From: Georgenia subflava
GTDB lineage: Bacteria; Actinomycetota; Actinomycetes; Actinomycetales; Actinomycetaceae
DNA length: 64,000 nucleotides
Reading direction: 5' to 3'
Assembly (NCBI RefSeq): GCF_009193155.1
Contig: NZ_VUKD01000001.1
Coordinates: 1,054,001-1,118,000 of the forward strand
In this document: positions 22,272 through 32,514 of the stretch, piece by piece
Layout of the letters: each line of letters begins with the position of its first letter
How positions within the stretch are numbered: the first letter of the stretch is position 1
Program-made: the position numbers and the translations under genes
Notes under the pieces: generated by a model
What the model saw: only the letters and a program-made list of their open reading frames with translations
Told to the model about the DNA's origin: nothing
Databases searched by the model: none

Positions 22272-23743
22272 TGAGCGAGAAGCGTCGCGGGCTGGGCCGG
22301 GGTATCGGCGCGCTGATCCCCTCGGCACCGACCGGCCAGTCGGGGCAGACCCAGACGTCGGCCAGGCCCATGGACGTGTTCTTCCCGTCCACCTCCACAT
22401 CGGCCACTTCCGGAGACGAGGCTTCGACCAACGGATCAGCGGATCAGGGCGGCGGAGACAGCAAGCAGACGAACCGGTCGGCATCCGCACGGGGTAGCGC
22501 GCGATCGCTCATGGAGCCTGGCAAGCCACGCAGCCGCACCACCAAGGGTGCGAGCACGAGGACGAAGCCCGCGGCATCGCGCGCCACGACGGATCGGTCG
22601 GACAAGAACGCCAAGTCGGTCGTGACGCCCGCCAGCCCGGTCGCCGACACGGTCGCGGTACCCGACGACCTGCCCGCCCCGACCGAGGCTGAGCACACGG
22701 CGGACCAGTCCGACGCCGTCGTCAGCGCCGGCGTCGCCCGTGAAGCAGACGACACCGGCGCCACCAGCGCAGTCGACGAAACCCGCACCAGGCCCGGATC
22801 GAGCGCCGCGGCTCCGACGGGCTCCGCCGAGGGCCCCGACGCCGACGCCGCGGCCGGCGACGACGGACTTGTGCCCGTTCCCGGCGCGAGTTTCGCAGAG
22901 CTGCCGGTCGACGAGATCGTGCCGAACAGGCGCCAGCCCCGCCAGGTGTTCGACGAGGAGGACCTGGACGAGCTGGCGGCATCGATCCGAGAGGTCGGTG
23001 TCCTGCAGCCCATCGTCGTGCGCCGGATCACCGGCGGCGGCGACGGTGAACCCGGGTACGAGCTCATCATGGGCGAGCGCCGGTGGCGCGCCTCCCAGCA
23101 GGCCGGGAACGAGACGGTCCCCGCGATCATCCGCGACACCGGTGATGGTGACCTGCTGCGCGACGCGCTGCTCGAGAACCTGCACCGCGCCAACCTCAAC
23201 CCCCTGGAGGAGGCGGCCGCGTACCAGCAGCTGCTCGAGGATTTCGGCTGCACGCACGACGAGCTCGCCACCCGCATCGCCCGGTCCCGGCCGCAGATCT
23301 CCAACACCCTGCGCCTGATGAAGCTGCCCCCGCTCGTGCAGCGCCGGGTGGCCGCGGGCGTACTCTCCGCCGGGCACGCACGCGCCCTCCTCGGCCTCTC
23401 CGACGGCGCAGCGATGGAGCGTCTGGCGCAGAAGATCGTGGCCGAGGGCCTCAGCGTGCGCGCGACCGAGGAGATCGTCGCGCTCGGCGACGAGCCCGTG
23501 GCGCCCGAGATGCGCCGCCGGCCGCGCACCGGGGAGCACGCGGAGGACCTGAACCGCCTGGCAACGCGCCTCGCCGACCGGCTGGACACCCGCGTCAAGG
23601 TGAACCTTGGTCAGCGGAAGGGCCGGATCGCCATCGATTTCGCGAGCGTGGACGACCTCAACCGGATCCTCGACGTCTTGGCCCCGGGCGAGAACCACAT
23701 CGGGGAGAGGGAGCCGGTCGGCGCGAGCGAGCGTCAGGTCTGA
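22271..23743 (+). CDS. parB: Chromosome partitioning CTPase ParB (Spo0J) with a long disordered linker
   Basis: The protein has 490 residues, much longer than the usual 280-350. The N-terminal ParA-stimulating peptide [18 protein letters not shown] is followed by a low-complexity Ser/Thr/Ala/Asp-rich stretch to about residue 205. The ParB core starts at [12 protein letters not shown] (about 213). The CTP-binding motifs include GERRWRAS (about 268) and [17 protein letters not shown] (about 300); a helix-turn-helix for parS follows ([20 protein letters not shown]). A C-terminal dimerization segment ends the protein. It should load at the nine parS sites just upstream. Confidence 0.96.
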   Translation: MSEKRRGLGRGIGALIPSAPTGQSGQTQTSARPMDVFFPSTSTSATSGDEASTNGSADQGGGDSKQTNRSASARGSARSLMEPGKPRSRTTKGASTRTKPAASRATTDRSDKNAKSVVTPASPVADTVAVPDDLPAPTEAEHTADQSDAVVSAGVAREADDTGATSAVDETRTRPGSSAAAPTGSAEGPDADAAAGDDGLVPVPGASFAELPVDEIVPNRRQPRQVFDEEDLDELAASIREVGVLQPIVVRRITGGGDGEPGYELIMGERRWRASQQAGNETVPAIIRDTGDGDLLRDALLENLHRANLNPLEEAAAYQQLLEDFGCTHDELATRIARSRPQISNTLRLMKLPPLVQRRVAAGVLSAGHARALLGLSDGAAMERLAQKIVAEGLSVRATEEIVALGDEPVAPEMRRRPRTGEHAEDLNRLATRLADRLDTRVKVNLGQRKGRIAIDFASVDDLNRILDVLAPGENHIGEREPVGASERQV

Positions 23744-23747
23744 CCGG

Positions 23748-23816
23748 CCGGCGCAGCCACCGGGCGGTGCGAGCGCCAGCTCTGCTCTGCCGGCGCAGCC
23801 ACCGTCCGGCGCGAGC
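23748..23816. repeat. Imperfect 42-nt direct repeat between parB and ddl
   Basis: CCGGCGCAGCCACCG begins both copies (23748 and 23790); about 27 nt of each unit match with three or four differences. The gap lies between the convergent parB and ddl genes; no clear terminator hairpin was found. Confidence 0.45.
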
Positions 23817-23861
23817 TCCCCGCCCGGTCGATGATCGGTTGCCGAAGGACCTCCGGGTTCC

Positions 23862-24818
23862 TCAGTCGCCCAGGGCGGCCCGCACGATGGCGACGTAGAG
23901 CTCGTCGACGTCGGTCTGGTCCGCCTGGGCGGCCTGGGGGAACAGCGACGTCTCGGTCATCCCCGGCGCCACGTTGACGTCGAGGAACCAGGCCGTCCCA
24001 GCGTCGTCGAGGATGATGTCCGTGCGCGAGAGGTGACGGAGCCCCAGCGTGGTGTGCACGGCGACGGCGAGGTCGCTCACCGTTCGCATCTGCACCTCGT
24101 CCAGCCGGGCTGGGACGAAGTACTCGCTCCGTCCGGCGTTGTACCGGGCGTCGTAGTCGTACGGTCCGTCGGTGACGATCTCGACCGGCGGCAGGGCCCT
24201 GGGTCCGTCCCCCAGGTCGACGACGGAGACGGCCACCTCGGTGCCTGTCACGGCGCTCTCGATGAGCGCCTGGTCGCCGTAGGCGAAGCACGCCACCATC
24301 GCCTCCGGCAGCTCCTCCGCGGTCTGCACCACGGTGACGCCCAGCGCCGACCCGCCGCTTGCCGGCTTGATCACCAGCGGCATGCCGAGGCGGTGCTCGA
24401 TGGCACCCAGAACGGCCCGAGCACCGACCTCCCGGAAGAGCGACTGCGGCAGCGCGGCGTAGTCCGGGGTGGCCAGGCCCGCAGCCCGGAGCAACGACTT
24501 CGCGACAGGCTTGTGCGACGCCAGCCGGCAGCTCGCCGCCCCGGTGCCGACGTAGGGCAGACCGAGCAGGTCCAGCAGGTTCTGTAAGGACCCGTCCTCG
24601 CCGGTCGAGCCGTGCAGGAGCGGCCACACGACGTCGGGGGCGACCTCACGCAGGCGCGGCAGCAGCTCGGCGTCGACGTCCAGGACCTCCACGTTCAGGC
24701 CCTTGTCGCGCAGGACGCCGGCCACGCGCCGGCCGGACCGGAGCGAGACCTCGCGCTCGTGCGAGAGCCCGCCGGCCAGGATGGCGACGGTCAGGTCGGT
24801 GCTGGGCTGCTGGGGCAT
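23862..24818 (-). CDS. ddl: D-alanine--D-alanine ligase
   Basis: This 318-residue ATP-grasp enzyme begins with LAGGLSHEREVSLRSGRRV, the Ddl N-terminal motif. It continues with LLHGSTGEDGSLQNLLDLLG, the ATP-binding KPASGGSALGV, and the metal-site region FLDVNVAPGMTETSLFP. It makes the D-Ala-D-Ala dipeptide for peptidoglycan precursors in the cytosol. It lies 13 nt after the aminotransferase gene on the same strand, so the two are probably co-transcribed. The family is firm (Ddl rather than VanA-type is inferred from context). Confidence 0.92.
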   Translation of the reverse strand: MPQQPSTDLTVAILAGGLSHEREVSLRSGRRVAGVLRDKGLNVEVLDVDAELLPRLREVAPDVVWPLLHGSTGEDGSLQNLLDLLGLPYVGTGAASCRLASHKPVAKSLLRAAGLATPDYAALPQSLFREVGARAVLGAIEHRLGMPLVIKPASGGSALGVTVVQTAEELPEAMVACFAYGDQALIESAVTGTEVAVSVVDLGDGPRALPPVEIVTDGPYDYDARYNAGRSEYFVPARLDEVQMRTVSDLAVAVHTTLGLRHLSRTDIILDDAGTAWFLDVNVAPGMTETSLFPQAAQADQTDVDELYVAIVRAALGD

Positions 24819-24831
24819 CGGTTCCTCTTCC

Positions 24832-26190
24832 TCAGACCTGGTCGGGGGACGGCATCTCGACGGTGTGACCGGTGCGGTCGCGGTGCGGGCTGGTGCCGAA
24901 CATCGTGACGAGATCGGTCTCGGCCCGGACCACGGTGGCCAGGCGACGCACTCCCTCCCGGATGCGTTCCGGCGTCGGGTAGCAGAACGACAGCCGCATG
25001 TGGTCGCGGCCCTGGCCGTCGGCGTAGAACGCCGTGCCCGAGACGTAGGCGACGAGGTTCGTGACCGCGCGCGGGAGCATCGCCTGCGCGTCCAGGCCGG
25101 CGGGCAGCGTCACCCACGTGTAGAAGCCGCCCGTCGGCACCGTCCACGAGGTGTCCGGCAGGAACTCGCCGAGCGCGGCCATCATGGCGTCGCGCCGCTC
25201 GCGGTACATGGAGCGGTACTCCTTGACCTGGCCGTACCAGTCGTACGTGGAGAGGTAGGTCGCGATCGAGAGCTGCCCCATCATCGTTGGCGACAGGATG
25301 GCGGACTCGCTGGCGAGCACGAGCTTCTCGCGCACCGCGTGCGGTGCCAGCGCCCAGCCCACCCGGTAGCCGGGGGCGAACGTCTTGGAGAAGGAGCCGA
25401 GGTAGACGACGCTGTCGGAGTCGTAGCTCTTCAGCGCCGGCAGCGGGTCGCCGTCGAACCCGAGCAGACCGTAGGGGTTGTCCTCCAAGATGAGGACGTG
25501 GTGGCGGCGGCAGATCTCCACGATCCGTGGCCGGCGTTCCGCCGAGAGGCTGACGCCGGCCGGGTTGTGGAAGTTCGGGACCGTGTAGAGGAACTTCACG
25601 GTCCGGCCGGCTGCCCTGAGCTCGGTCAGCGTACGGTCGAGCTCCTCCGGCACGAGGCCGTCGTCGTCCATGGGCACGTGCACCACGTCGGCCTGGTACG
25701 CGCGGAACACCCCCAGCGCCCCGACGTAGCTCGGCGCCTCGGCCACGACGACGTCGCCCGGGTCGATGAAGATCTCGGTGACGAGGTCGAGGGCCTGCTG
25801 CGACCCGGTGGTGACGACGACGTCGTCCGGGTGCGCGTGCACGTGGTCGTAGCGCATGACCTCCACGATCTGCTCGCGGAGCTCGGACTCGCCCTGGCCG
25901 CCGCCGTACTGCAGGGCTCGTGCCCCGCGGTCACGCAGCAGCTTGGCCGTCATCTCGGCGAGGAAGTCCAGGGGCAGGCCGTCGATGTTGGGCATCCCGC
26001 CGGCGAGCGAGACGACCTCGGGCCGGTTCGCGACGGCGAAGAGCGAGCGCACCTCCGACGCGCGCATGCCGTGGGCACGCTCGGCGTAGCTGGAGAACCA
26101 GGGGTCGAGCCGGGTGCCGGCCCGGGCGGCAGCAGCGGCGGCGTCGTGCCTGCCGTGCTCGCCCTGACCTGTCTGCGCACCCTCGTTCAT
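24832..26190 (-). CDS. PLP-dependent class I/II aminotransferase
   Basis: The protein has 452 residues from ATG 26190 (GAGGAGAA 6 nt upstream; the frame stays open to 26361 without similarity). It is a fold-type I aminotransferase with Lys269 in GSFSKTFAPGYRVGWALAP as the Schiff-base lysine. TTGSQQALDLV, YTVPNFHNPAGVSLS and EDNPYGLLGF are also present. It is closest in style to the LysN/2-aminoadipate aminotransferase group and has no GntR-type DNA-binding domain. The substrate is unknown. It precedes ddl in the same transcript, which hints at amino acid supply for cell wall synthesis, but this is inference. Confidence 0.87.
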   Translation of the reverse strand: MNEGAQTGQGEHGRHDAAAAAARAGTRLDPWFSSYAERAHGMRASEVRSLFAVANRPEVVSLAGGMPNIDGLPLDFLAEMTAKLLRDRGARALQYGGGQGESELREQIVEVMRYDHVHAHPDDVVVTTGSQQALDLVTEIFIDPGDVVVAEAPSYVGALGVFRAYQADVVHVPMDDDGLVPEELDRTLTELRAAGRTVKFLYTVPNFHNPAGVSLSAERRPRIVEICRRHHVLILEDNPYGLLGFDGDPLPALKSYDSDSVVYLGSFSKTFAPGYRVGWALAPHAVREKLVLASESAILSPTMMGQLSIATYLSTYDWYGQVKEYRSMYRERRDAMMAALGEFLPDTSWTVPTGGFYTWVTLPAGLDAQAMLPRAVTNLVAYVSGTAFYADGQGRDHMRLSFCYPTPERIREGVRRLATVVRAETDLVTMFGTSPHRDRTGHTVEMPSPDQV

Positions 26191-26467
26191 CGTTCGTTCT
26201 CCTCGGTCGGTGACGACGGCCGCGACTGCCGCGACCGTCCCGTGCAGTCTGCCACTGCCCGGCCGTCCGACGTGTCGGGCCTCACCACGCGGGCGCGCCG
26301 GGCCCCCGATCCGGGGCAGCGGCGACAACCTCGCGGCTGAACCGAAGACTTCGTACCGCATACCGGTACAAGACGTTCGGACTGATCGAGGTGGCGCGCG
26401 GGATCCCGTGGGTGCGCCCTGGGATCAGATCGCCTTCGCGCATCGGGATCGGCCCGGGCACGACGAC

Positions 26468-26502
26468 GCCCCCGGCGCTCGCTGCAGGGCGGCGTCGGGG
26501 GC
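26468..26502 (-). terminator. GC-rich hairpin downstream of trxA
   Basis: GCCCCCG (26468-26474) pairs with CGGGGGC (26496-26502). It lies in the 389-nt gap between trxA and the aminotransferase, after the hairpin at 26512, and could help terminate trxBA. No U-tract is present. The rest of the gap holds no credible gene; an upstream promoter for the aminotransferase must lie near 26200-26350. Confidence 0.45.
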
Positions 26503-26511
26503 AGTTCGAGG

Positions 26512-26528
26512 GCTTCAGGGCCTGAAGC
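26512..26528 (-). terminator. Perfect hairpin downstream of trxA
   Basis: GCTTCAG-GGC-CTGAAGC is a perfect 7-bp stem with a 3-nt loop about 50 nt after the trxA stop. Confidence 0.5.
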
Positions 26529-26579
26529 TCAGGCCAAAGCCAATGGCGAGACCTCGGAGGCATCGGCGGAGGTGCGGTG

Positions 26580-26906
26580 TCAGGCCAGGAACTCGTCGAG
26601 CTCGCCGACGAAGGCACGCTTGGGGCGTCCACCGACGACCGACTTCACCAGCTCACCGCCGACGTACACGTTGAAGGTCGGGATGGAGACGATCCCGTAC
26701 TTCTGCGCGATGGCCGGGTTCGCGTCCGTGTCGATCTTGACGAACTTCATCTTCTCGCCGTGCTGGGCCGCGATCTCCTCGACGATCGGGGACATCTGTC
26801 GGCACGGGGCGCACCAGGTGGCCCAGAAGTCCACCAGCACGGGCTTGTCGGAGCCGAGGACCTCGTCCTCGAAGGTGGCGTCGGTGACGTCGGTGACGGT
26901 GCTCAT
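26580..26906 (-). CDS. trxA: Thioredoxin
   Basis: This 108-residue protein has the active-site motif WATWCAPC with Cys32 and Cys35, and the cis-Pro region GIVSIPTFNVYVGG. The start is ATG 26906 with GGAGAAGA before it; an upstream in-frame ATG at 26921 is less likely. It reduces protein disulfides in the cytosol and is recycled by TrxB, whose gene lies 23 nt upstream in the same operon. Confidence 0.96.
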   Translation of the reverse strand: MSTVTDVTDATFEDEVLGSDKPVLVDFWATWCAPCRQMSPIVEEIAAQHGEKMKFVKIDTDANPAIAQKYGIVSIPTFNVYVGGELVKSVVGGRPKRAFVGELDEFLA

Positions 26907-26929
26907 TCTTCTCCTGCTCAACGGCCGCC

Positions 26930-27940
26930 TCAGACGAGGACGGCGCCCTCGGGGGTCTGGGAGGCGTCGGAGGCGGGCTCGCCGGCCTCGTCCAGCTCGG
27001 CCAGGTACCGCTCGGCGTCCAGGGCCGCCGCGCAGCCGGTGCCGGCCGCGGTGATGGCCTGGCGGTAGATGTGGTCCACCGCGTCGCCGCAGGCGAAGAC
27101 GCCGGGGATGTTGGTGGCCGTGGTGGGGTGGGCGACGGTGATGTAGCCCTCCGCGTCGAGGTCGACCTGTCCGGCCAGGATCTCGGTGCGCGGGTTGTGC
27201 CCGATCGCCACGAAGATGCCGGTGGCGTCGATCTCGCGCTCCTCGCCGGTGACGGTGTCGCGCAGGGTGGCGCCCGAGACCTTCTCGTCGCCGTGGATGG
27301 CCACGACCTCGGAGTTCCAGGCGAAGGAGATCTTCTCGTTCTTCATTGCCCGCTCGGCCATGATCTTCGACGCGCGCAGCTCGTCGCGGCGGTGCACGAC
27401 CGTGACCTTGTCGACGAAGCGGGTGAGGAAGGTCGCCTCCTCCATGGCCGAGTCGCCGCCGCCGACGACCAGGACGTGCTGGTTGCGGAAGAAGAACCCG
27501 TCACAGGTGGCGCACCAGGACACCCCGCGCCCGGAGAGGCGCTTCTCGTCAGCGATGCCGAGCTCCTTGTAGGCGGAGCCGTTGGCCAGGACGATCGAGC
27601 GGGCCGCGAAGGTCTCGTCGTCGTCCGTGGTCACGGTCTTGACGTCGCCGTCGAGGTCGACGGACACGACGTCCTCGTAGCGCACCTCGGCGCCGAACCG
27701 CTCGGCCTGGGCCTGCATGTTCTCCATGAGCTCCGGGCCGAGGATGCCGTCCTTGAACCCGGGGAAGTTCTCGACCTCGGTGGTGTTCATCAGCGCCCCG
27801 CCGGCGGTGACGGAGCCGGCGAAGACGACCGGGCGCAGGTTCGCCCGTGCGGCGTACACCGCCGCCGTGTAACCGGCCGGACCTGACCCGATGATGATCA
27901 CGTCGCGGACCTCGGGCGTGCTGGTGCTCTCCTGCGTCAT
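26930..27940 (-). CDS. trxB: Thioredoxin-disulfide reductase
   Basis: The protein has 336 residues, starting [23 protein letters not shown]-binding [16 protein letters not shown] is near the N-terminus, the redox motif is Cys143-Ala-Thr-Cys146, and the NADPH site [15 protein letters not shown] follows. [19 protein letters not shown] is the C-terminal FAD motif. It transfers electrons from NADPH to thioredoxin. The start is ATG 27940 with GGAAGACGG upstream. In mycobacteria sigM lies between murJ and trxB; here it is absent. Confidence 0.97.
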   Translation of the reverse strand: MTQESTSTPEVRDVIIIGSGPAGYTAAVYAARANLRPVVFAGSVTAGGALMNTTEVENFPGFKDGILGPELMENMQAQAERFGAEVRYEDVVSVDLDGDVKTVTTDDDETFAARSIVLANGSAYKELGIADEKRLSGRGVSWCATCDGFFFRNQHVLVVGGGDSAMEEATFLTRFVDKVTVVHRRDELRASKIMAERAMKNEKISFAWNSEVVAIHGDEKVSGATLRDTVTGEEREIDATGIFVAIGHNPRTEILAGQVDLDAEGYITVAHPTTATNIPGVFACGDAVDHIYRQAITAAGTGCAAALDAERYLAELDEAGEPASDASQTPEGAVLV

Positions 27941-28029
27941 CCGTCTTCCTTCGTGAGGGGCTGCTGAGGTACTACCGCTGTAACAGATGGTAGTTGGCCG
28001 ATGTTCCGCCGCGAGTTGCGGCGCTCGTC

Positions 28030-31000
28030 TCAGCCGACCCGCAGCTCCGCCATCTCGATACGGTTCTTCCCGTCCGACGCCGCCACCGGCAGCCGGGGGA
28101 ACCACAGGACGAGCGTGTCGGTCTCCACCGGCTCCGCGAAGGTGAGGACCGAGCCCGGGCCCATCTCGCCCTCGGCAAGGATCTCCCCCTCGGTCGGGGT
28201 GCCCGGGGAGGTGGCACGCACCTGCACGTGGCCGCCGCTGCCCATCAGGTCGATCTCGACCCGGCTGACGGTCGTGGCCTGCTCCAGCGTGATGGCCAGG
28301 CCGATGCCTTCCTTCATGCCGTACTCGGGGTTGACGTACGAGCGCGAGCGCCAGAACGTCGAGGGGTCGCCGTCCAGGGCCCGGGGGGTCAGGTCCGGGT
28401 TCTCTCCGCCGTCGCCCTGCGGGTCCAGCGGCGCCAGGGACGCGATCACCGGCGGTGCCGGGGGCTCGGCCGGCTCCTCGGGCGGCGTCGTCTCCGCCGG
28501 CCCGGGGGTCGCCTCCTCGGTCGCGACGGAGGTGCTCTGGCCGGTCTCGGGCAGCGTCACCGGCTCCGGCGGCGCGAAGAGCGTGCGGGTCGCGACCAGG
28601 AACAGCACGAGCACCAGCACGGCGACGGCGACCAGGACCACCGGCGTGGGGTTGATCCGCCGCTCGGCGAACGGCACCTCCGGGCCGTCGACGGCGGAGA
28701 GCAGGTCCTCGTCCGCGTCCGCGGGTCCGCCCGGTGCTGGTCGGTCCGCCGCGGCGGCGGCCCGCTCGGTCGCCCTGGCACGGCGCGCCTCGGCGACCTC
28801 GGCGGCCTTCTCGCGCCCGGCTGCGGCCTTCTCCCGTCCGGTGACGACGGCGGATCCAAGGCCCTTCTGGGCGGCCGCCGCGGCCGTGCGGGTGCCCTCC
28901 GCGGCTCGGTGTGCGCCGGCGCCGAGCGATGAGGCGGCGGAGCCGGCCAGCGCACCCAGGGCGGCCAGGGCTCCGGGGCGCCGGGTGTGCCGCGCCGCCG
29001 TCTGGGGACCGTCGGAGTCCAGGATGTCGTTGAACCGGGGCGCGTCGACGGGATGCTCGAGGAGCCGCGGCGACCAGGCCGGCGGGGGGGCGGTGACGAT
29101 CCCGCCGGTGGCGCCGTCCTGCGCGAGCGTGGCGTCGGCGGGAGCGCCGACTTCGTCGACGGCTGTCGCGTCGGCGGCGCCCTCGGCCGCCGCGACCGGC
29201 TGGGCCGGCGGGGCGGGCGCAGGTCCGACGACGTCGGCCGGGTCCGGCGGTGCCGGCGCGGGGCCGATCGCCAGTGCGGGATCGTCGACGTGCGGCTGGT
29301 CGGCCGAGGCCGGTCCGGTGGTTCCCGGGTACACCACCGCCGGGGACTCGTCGGTGGTGCGAACCCGCACCCAGGCGGGGACCGTATGCGCGGGCGGGGG
29401 TGTGGCGCCGGCGGCCGCGGGGGCACCCGCAGCAACGGCACCGGTCGTGGCAGCCGCTGCACCGGCCCCGGCTGCCACGGCGGCACCCGCGGACCCAGCG
29501 GTCCCGGCCCAGGCTGCCCCTGCAGCACCCGCTGAACCAGCGGCCCCGGCCCCGACGGCCGCGCCGGCAGCCGCCCCCGCGGCCGCGGCGGGCCCCGCCG
29601 CACCACCGGTCTCCGAGCGGGTCGGCTCGTCCGTCGCCGGCGTGGGCTCGTCCGCCACCAGGTGCTCCTCGGTCGCTGTGGGTCGGCCCGTGCCGGGGCC
29701 GGTCAGGGCGGCAGGGTCGACGTCGGGCCACGGCGCCAGCAGCCGGATGAGCTCACCGGTGCTGCGCGGGCCGTCGCCGGCGAAGGTACGGGTGCACAGG
29801 GCGTCGAGGTCGCCCGGCACCTCCGGGACGAGCGCGCGCGGCGGTGGCGCGTTCTCGTCGTCGAGGTCGGGCCACAGGCCGGTGAGGGCGAGATAGAGCA
29901 GTCGAACCAGGTCGGTGGCGTCACGGCGGGTCGCTGTCAGCGGCGAGCCGTCGGGGTCGCCCGCGCCGAGGAGCACGGCGTCGGTACCCAGGCCGGTCAC
30001 CACCACCTGCCCGTCCGCGGTGACGTGGACGCACTCGGGCCGCAGCGCGAGATGGTGCACCCCGTGCCGGCGCGCGGACTCCATCGCGCTGGTGGCCTCG
30101 CCGACGATCGCCCGCGCCTGCTCGGGGGGCAGCGCGCCGTCGACGGTGAGCTCGGTCAGGTCGCGGCCGGTCACGACGTCCGTGACCACGAAGGCGCTGC
30201 CGGCGTCGGTGCCGACGTCGTGGACAGCGAGCAGCCGGTGGTCCTCGACCAGGGCGGCACGGCGGGCGGCGTCGAGGACGTCGGCGACGCCGGAGCCGAC
30301 CGCCGGCAGCACGAGGGCCTCGACGTCCCGGGCGAGGATCGTGTCGTGGGCACGGCGACGCTCGACGCCACCGACCGTCGCGGAGAGCGACGGGCCGAGC
30401 TCGTAGCGGTCGTCGAGCATCTTCCGGGTGGTGCTCCCGGCGTGCTCCTTGCCCCCGTCCAGTGCCGTGCCCCCCTCGCCTGCCAGGTGGTCCGCAGCAG
30501 GGCGGACGTCGTCGCCGAGTGTACGCAACCGTTCGGGTCGGCCCCGGACATTCGTCCAGCGCGGGGCCCGCGCGCCGGTCGGCGCGGCTCCGGCGGGCTC
30601 CCCCGCCGTGCCCACGACCGGCCGGTCGGTCGTGCCGGCAGCCGGCGCCCCGTCGTCGTCCCCGCGCCCCGTCGGACCGCTCCCGCCCCCGGCCCCCGGA
30701 GGATTGCCGCGCCCGTCGCCAGCCCCCGGCGGACCACCGGGCCCGTCGTCGGGACCCGCCGGCCCGTCGCCGTCCGGGCGATTGTCCGGGCGGTTGTCCG
30801 CACCGACGAGCCCCGCCGTCGCCGCCCCGGCCCGCACCAGGAGCGTGCCGACCGGGCCGGGCACGCGCCGGCCGAGCATGGCGACCATCCGCCCCACGGG
30901 GCGGGCGAGCACGCCCAGCTCGTCGACGTGCAGGGCACGCAGCAGTGCGACGTAGACCGCGACCATCAGTGCCCCGACGACGAGGATGCGCCACAGCGCC

Positions 31001-32514
31001 CCGATCACCGACAGGTCCGCCGAGCCGGTCCCGAGGAGGCGCAGCAGCCCCCAGCCGAGCGCCGTCGCCGGCACGACAGCCATCCCCAGCCGCAGGTGCG
31101 TGCGCAGCACGCGAGCGCCGTCGACCGAGCGCAGGTGCCGGCGCAGCCCCAGGTAGGTCAGGCCCGCACCGCCGATGTTCGACACGGCCATCGCCACCCC
31201 GACACCCACCACCGTCCACCGTGGCGGCAGGAGCTGGGACACCAGCGCCCCGACGACGAGCGTCGCCGTGATCGGCAGCTGCAGGAAGAACAGGGCCCGG
31301 GCGTCCTCGAAGGCGTAGTACACCCGCTGGACCACCGTGAACACGCCCACGCCGACCAGCCCGGCGAGCATCGCGACAGCCACGCGGGCGATGGACTGCG
31401 CCTCGACGTAGGAGACGGTCGCCGCGACCACCCGGACCACCGGCAGGGCGAGCACCATGAGGACCGCCGAGGCCAGCACGGTGAAGACGCCGACGGTGCG
31501 CAGGCCCAGGGAAAGGTCGGCGCGGACGGCGCGCAGGTCGTCCGTGGCGGCGCTGCCGGCCATCCGCGTGAACAGCGCGGTGACGAGGGAGACGACCACC
31601 AGCGAGGTCGGCAGCGAGTAGACGAGGTAGGCCGCGTTGTAGGCCGAGTTGCCGGCCACCGACAGGTCGCCCTGGCCCAGGCGGGAGGCCCGGGCCGCGA
31701 CGTTGGAGATGACGACGGTCGAGATCATCCCGACGGCGAGCGCGGCGAACACCCAGGTGGCGACCTTCGACGCCCGGCCCAGCCCGGAGCCGCGCAGGTC
31801 GAGCCGGGGCCGGTAGCGGAACCCCGAGCGCACGAGCGGGACCACCAGGACGAGGGCCTGGGCGGCGACGCCGAGGGTCGCGGTGCCGGCGAGCAGCATC
31901 GTGCGGTGCGTCGTCCAGATGCTCGCGTCGCCCGGGTCGACGGCGTTCACGCCGCCGAAGACGCCGAGGTAGACCCCGAGCCCGGCGATGGCGACGACGT
32001 TGTTCAGGGCGGGGGCCCACATGTACGGCCCGAAGATCCCGCGGGCGTTGAGGATCTGGCCGAGCACCGTGTACATGCCGTAGAAGAAGACCTGCGGGAT
32101 GCACCAGTACCCGAAGGTGACCGCCAGGTCGTACCACTGCGGGGGCAGGTCGCGGGCGAAGATCGTGACCAGCACGGCCGAGCCCGCGGCCAGCAGCGCG
32201 GTCAGCGCCCCGAGCCCGAGGATCGCCACGGTGACCAGCCGGTTGACGTAGGCCTGGCCGCCGTCGTCGTGCTGCTTGATCGCCCGGACGATCTGCGGGA
32301 CCAGGACGGCGTTGAGGACGCCGCCCGCCACGAGCATGTAGATCATGTTCGGCAGCCGGTTGGCCACCGCGAAGGCGTTCGCAGCGCCGTAGTTGATGCC
32401 GATGGCGGCGCCGACGAGCAGCGGGTCGCGGACCATCCCCAGCAGCCGCGAGACGAGCGTGCCGGAGAACATCAGGGCCGACGAGCCGGCGACCCCGCGG
32501 GCGCGCGCGCTCAC
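28030..32514 (-). CDS. murJ: MurJ lipid II flippase fused to a pseudokinase and an extracellular domain
   Basis: One uninterrupted frame of 1494 residues starts with GTG overlapping the DUF6049 stop (GTGA). Residues 1-560 are a MurJ/MviN flippase with about 14 membrane segments ([18 protein letters not shown] near the start). A Gly/Pro-rich linker leads to a kinase-like domain at about 699-950. It lacks a glycine loop, has [10 protein letters not shown] in place of HRD and VTGLG in place of DFG, so it is a pseudokinase. An Ala-rich linker (about 990-1090), a further membrane segment (about 1288-1310) and a discoidin-like extracellular domain follow. Mycobacterial MviN has the same plan. MurJ flips lipid II; the pseudokinase is the docking part. 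Confidence 0.93.
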   Translation of the reverse strand: MSARARGVAGSSALMFSGTLVSRLLGMVRDPLLVGAAIGINYGAANAFAVANRLPNMIYMLVAGGVLNAVLVPQIVRAIKQHDDGGQAYVNRLVTVAILGLGALTALLAAGSAVLVTIFARDLPPQWYDLAVTFGYWCIPQVFFYGMYTVLGQILNARGIFGPYMWAPALNNVVAIAGLGVYLGVFGGVNAVDPGDASIWTTHRTMLLAGTATLGVAAQALVLVVPLVRSGFRYRPRLDLRGSGLGRASKVATWVFAALAVGMISTVVISNVAARASRLGQGDLSVAGNSAYNAAYLVYSLPTSLVVVSLVTALFTRMAGSAATDDLRAVRADLSLGLRTVGVFTVLASAVLMVLALPVVRVVAATVSYVEAQSIARVAVAMLAGLVGVGVFTVVQRVYYAFEDARALFFLQLPITATLVVGALVSQLLPPRWTVVGVGVAMAVSNIGGAGLTYLGLRRHLRSVDGARVLRTHLRLGMAVVPATALGWGLLRLLGTGSADLSVIGALWRILVVGALMVAVYVALLRALHVDELGVLARPVGRMVAMLGRRVPGPVGTLLVRAGAATAGLVGADNRPDNRPDGDGPAGPDDGPGGPPGAGDGRGNPPGAGGGSGPTGRGDDDGAPAAGTTDRPVVGTAGEPAGAAPTGARAPRWTNVRGRPERLRTLGDDVRPAADHLAGEGGTALDGGKEHAGSTTRKMLDDRYELGPSLSATVGGVERRRAHDTILARDVEALVLPAVGSGVADVLDAARRAALVEDHRLLAVHDVGTDAGSAFVVTDVVTGRDLTELTVDGALPPEQARAIVGEATSAMESARRHGVHHLALRPECVHVTADGQVVVTGLGTDAVLLGAGDPDGSPLTATRRDATDLVRLLYLALTGLWPDLDDENAPPPRALVPEVPGDLDALCTRTFAGDGPRSTGELIRLLAPWPDVDPAALTGPGTGRPTATEEHLVADEPTPATDEPTRSETGGAAGPAAAAGAAAGAAVGAGAAGSAGAAGAAWAGTAGSAGAAVAAGAGAAAATTGAVAAGAPAAAGATPPPAHTVPAWVRVRTTDESPAVVYPGTTGPASADQPHVDDPALAIGPAPAPPDPADVVGPAPAPPAQPVAAAEGAADATAVDEVGAPADATLAQDGATGGIVTAPPPAWSPRLLEHPVDAPRFNDILDSDGPQTAARHTRRPGALAALGALAGSAASSLGAGAHRAAEGTRTAAAAAQKGLGSAVVTGREKAAAGREKAAEVAEARRARATERAAAAADRPAPGGPADADEDLLSAVDGPEVPFAERRINPTPVVLVAVAVLVLVLFLVATRTLFAPPEPVTLPETGQSTSVATEEATPGPAETTPPEEPAEPPAPPVIASLAPLDPQGDGGENPDLTPRALDGDPSTFWRSRSYVNPEYGMKEGIGLAITLEQATTVSRVEIDLMGSGGHVQVRATSPGTPTEGEILAEGEMGPGSVLTFAEPVETDTLVLWFPRLPVAASDGKNRIEMAELRVG

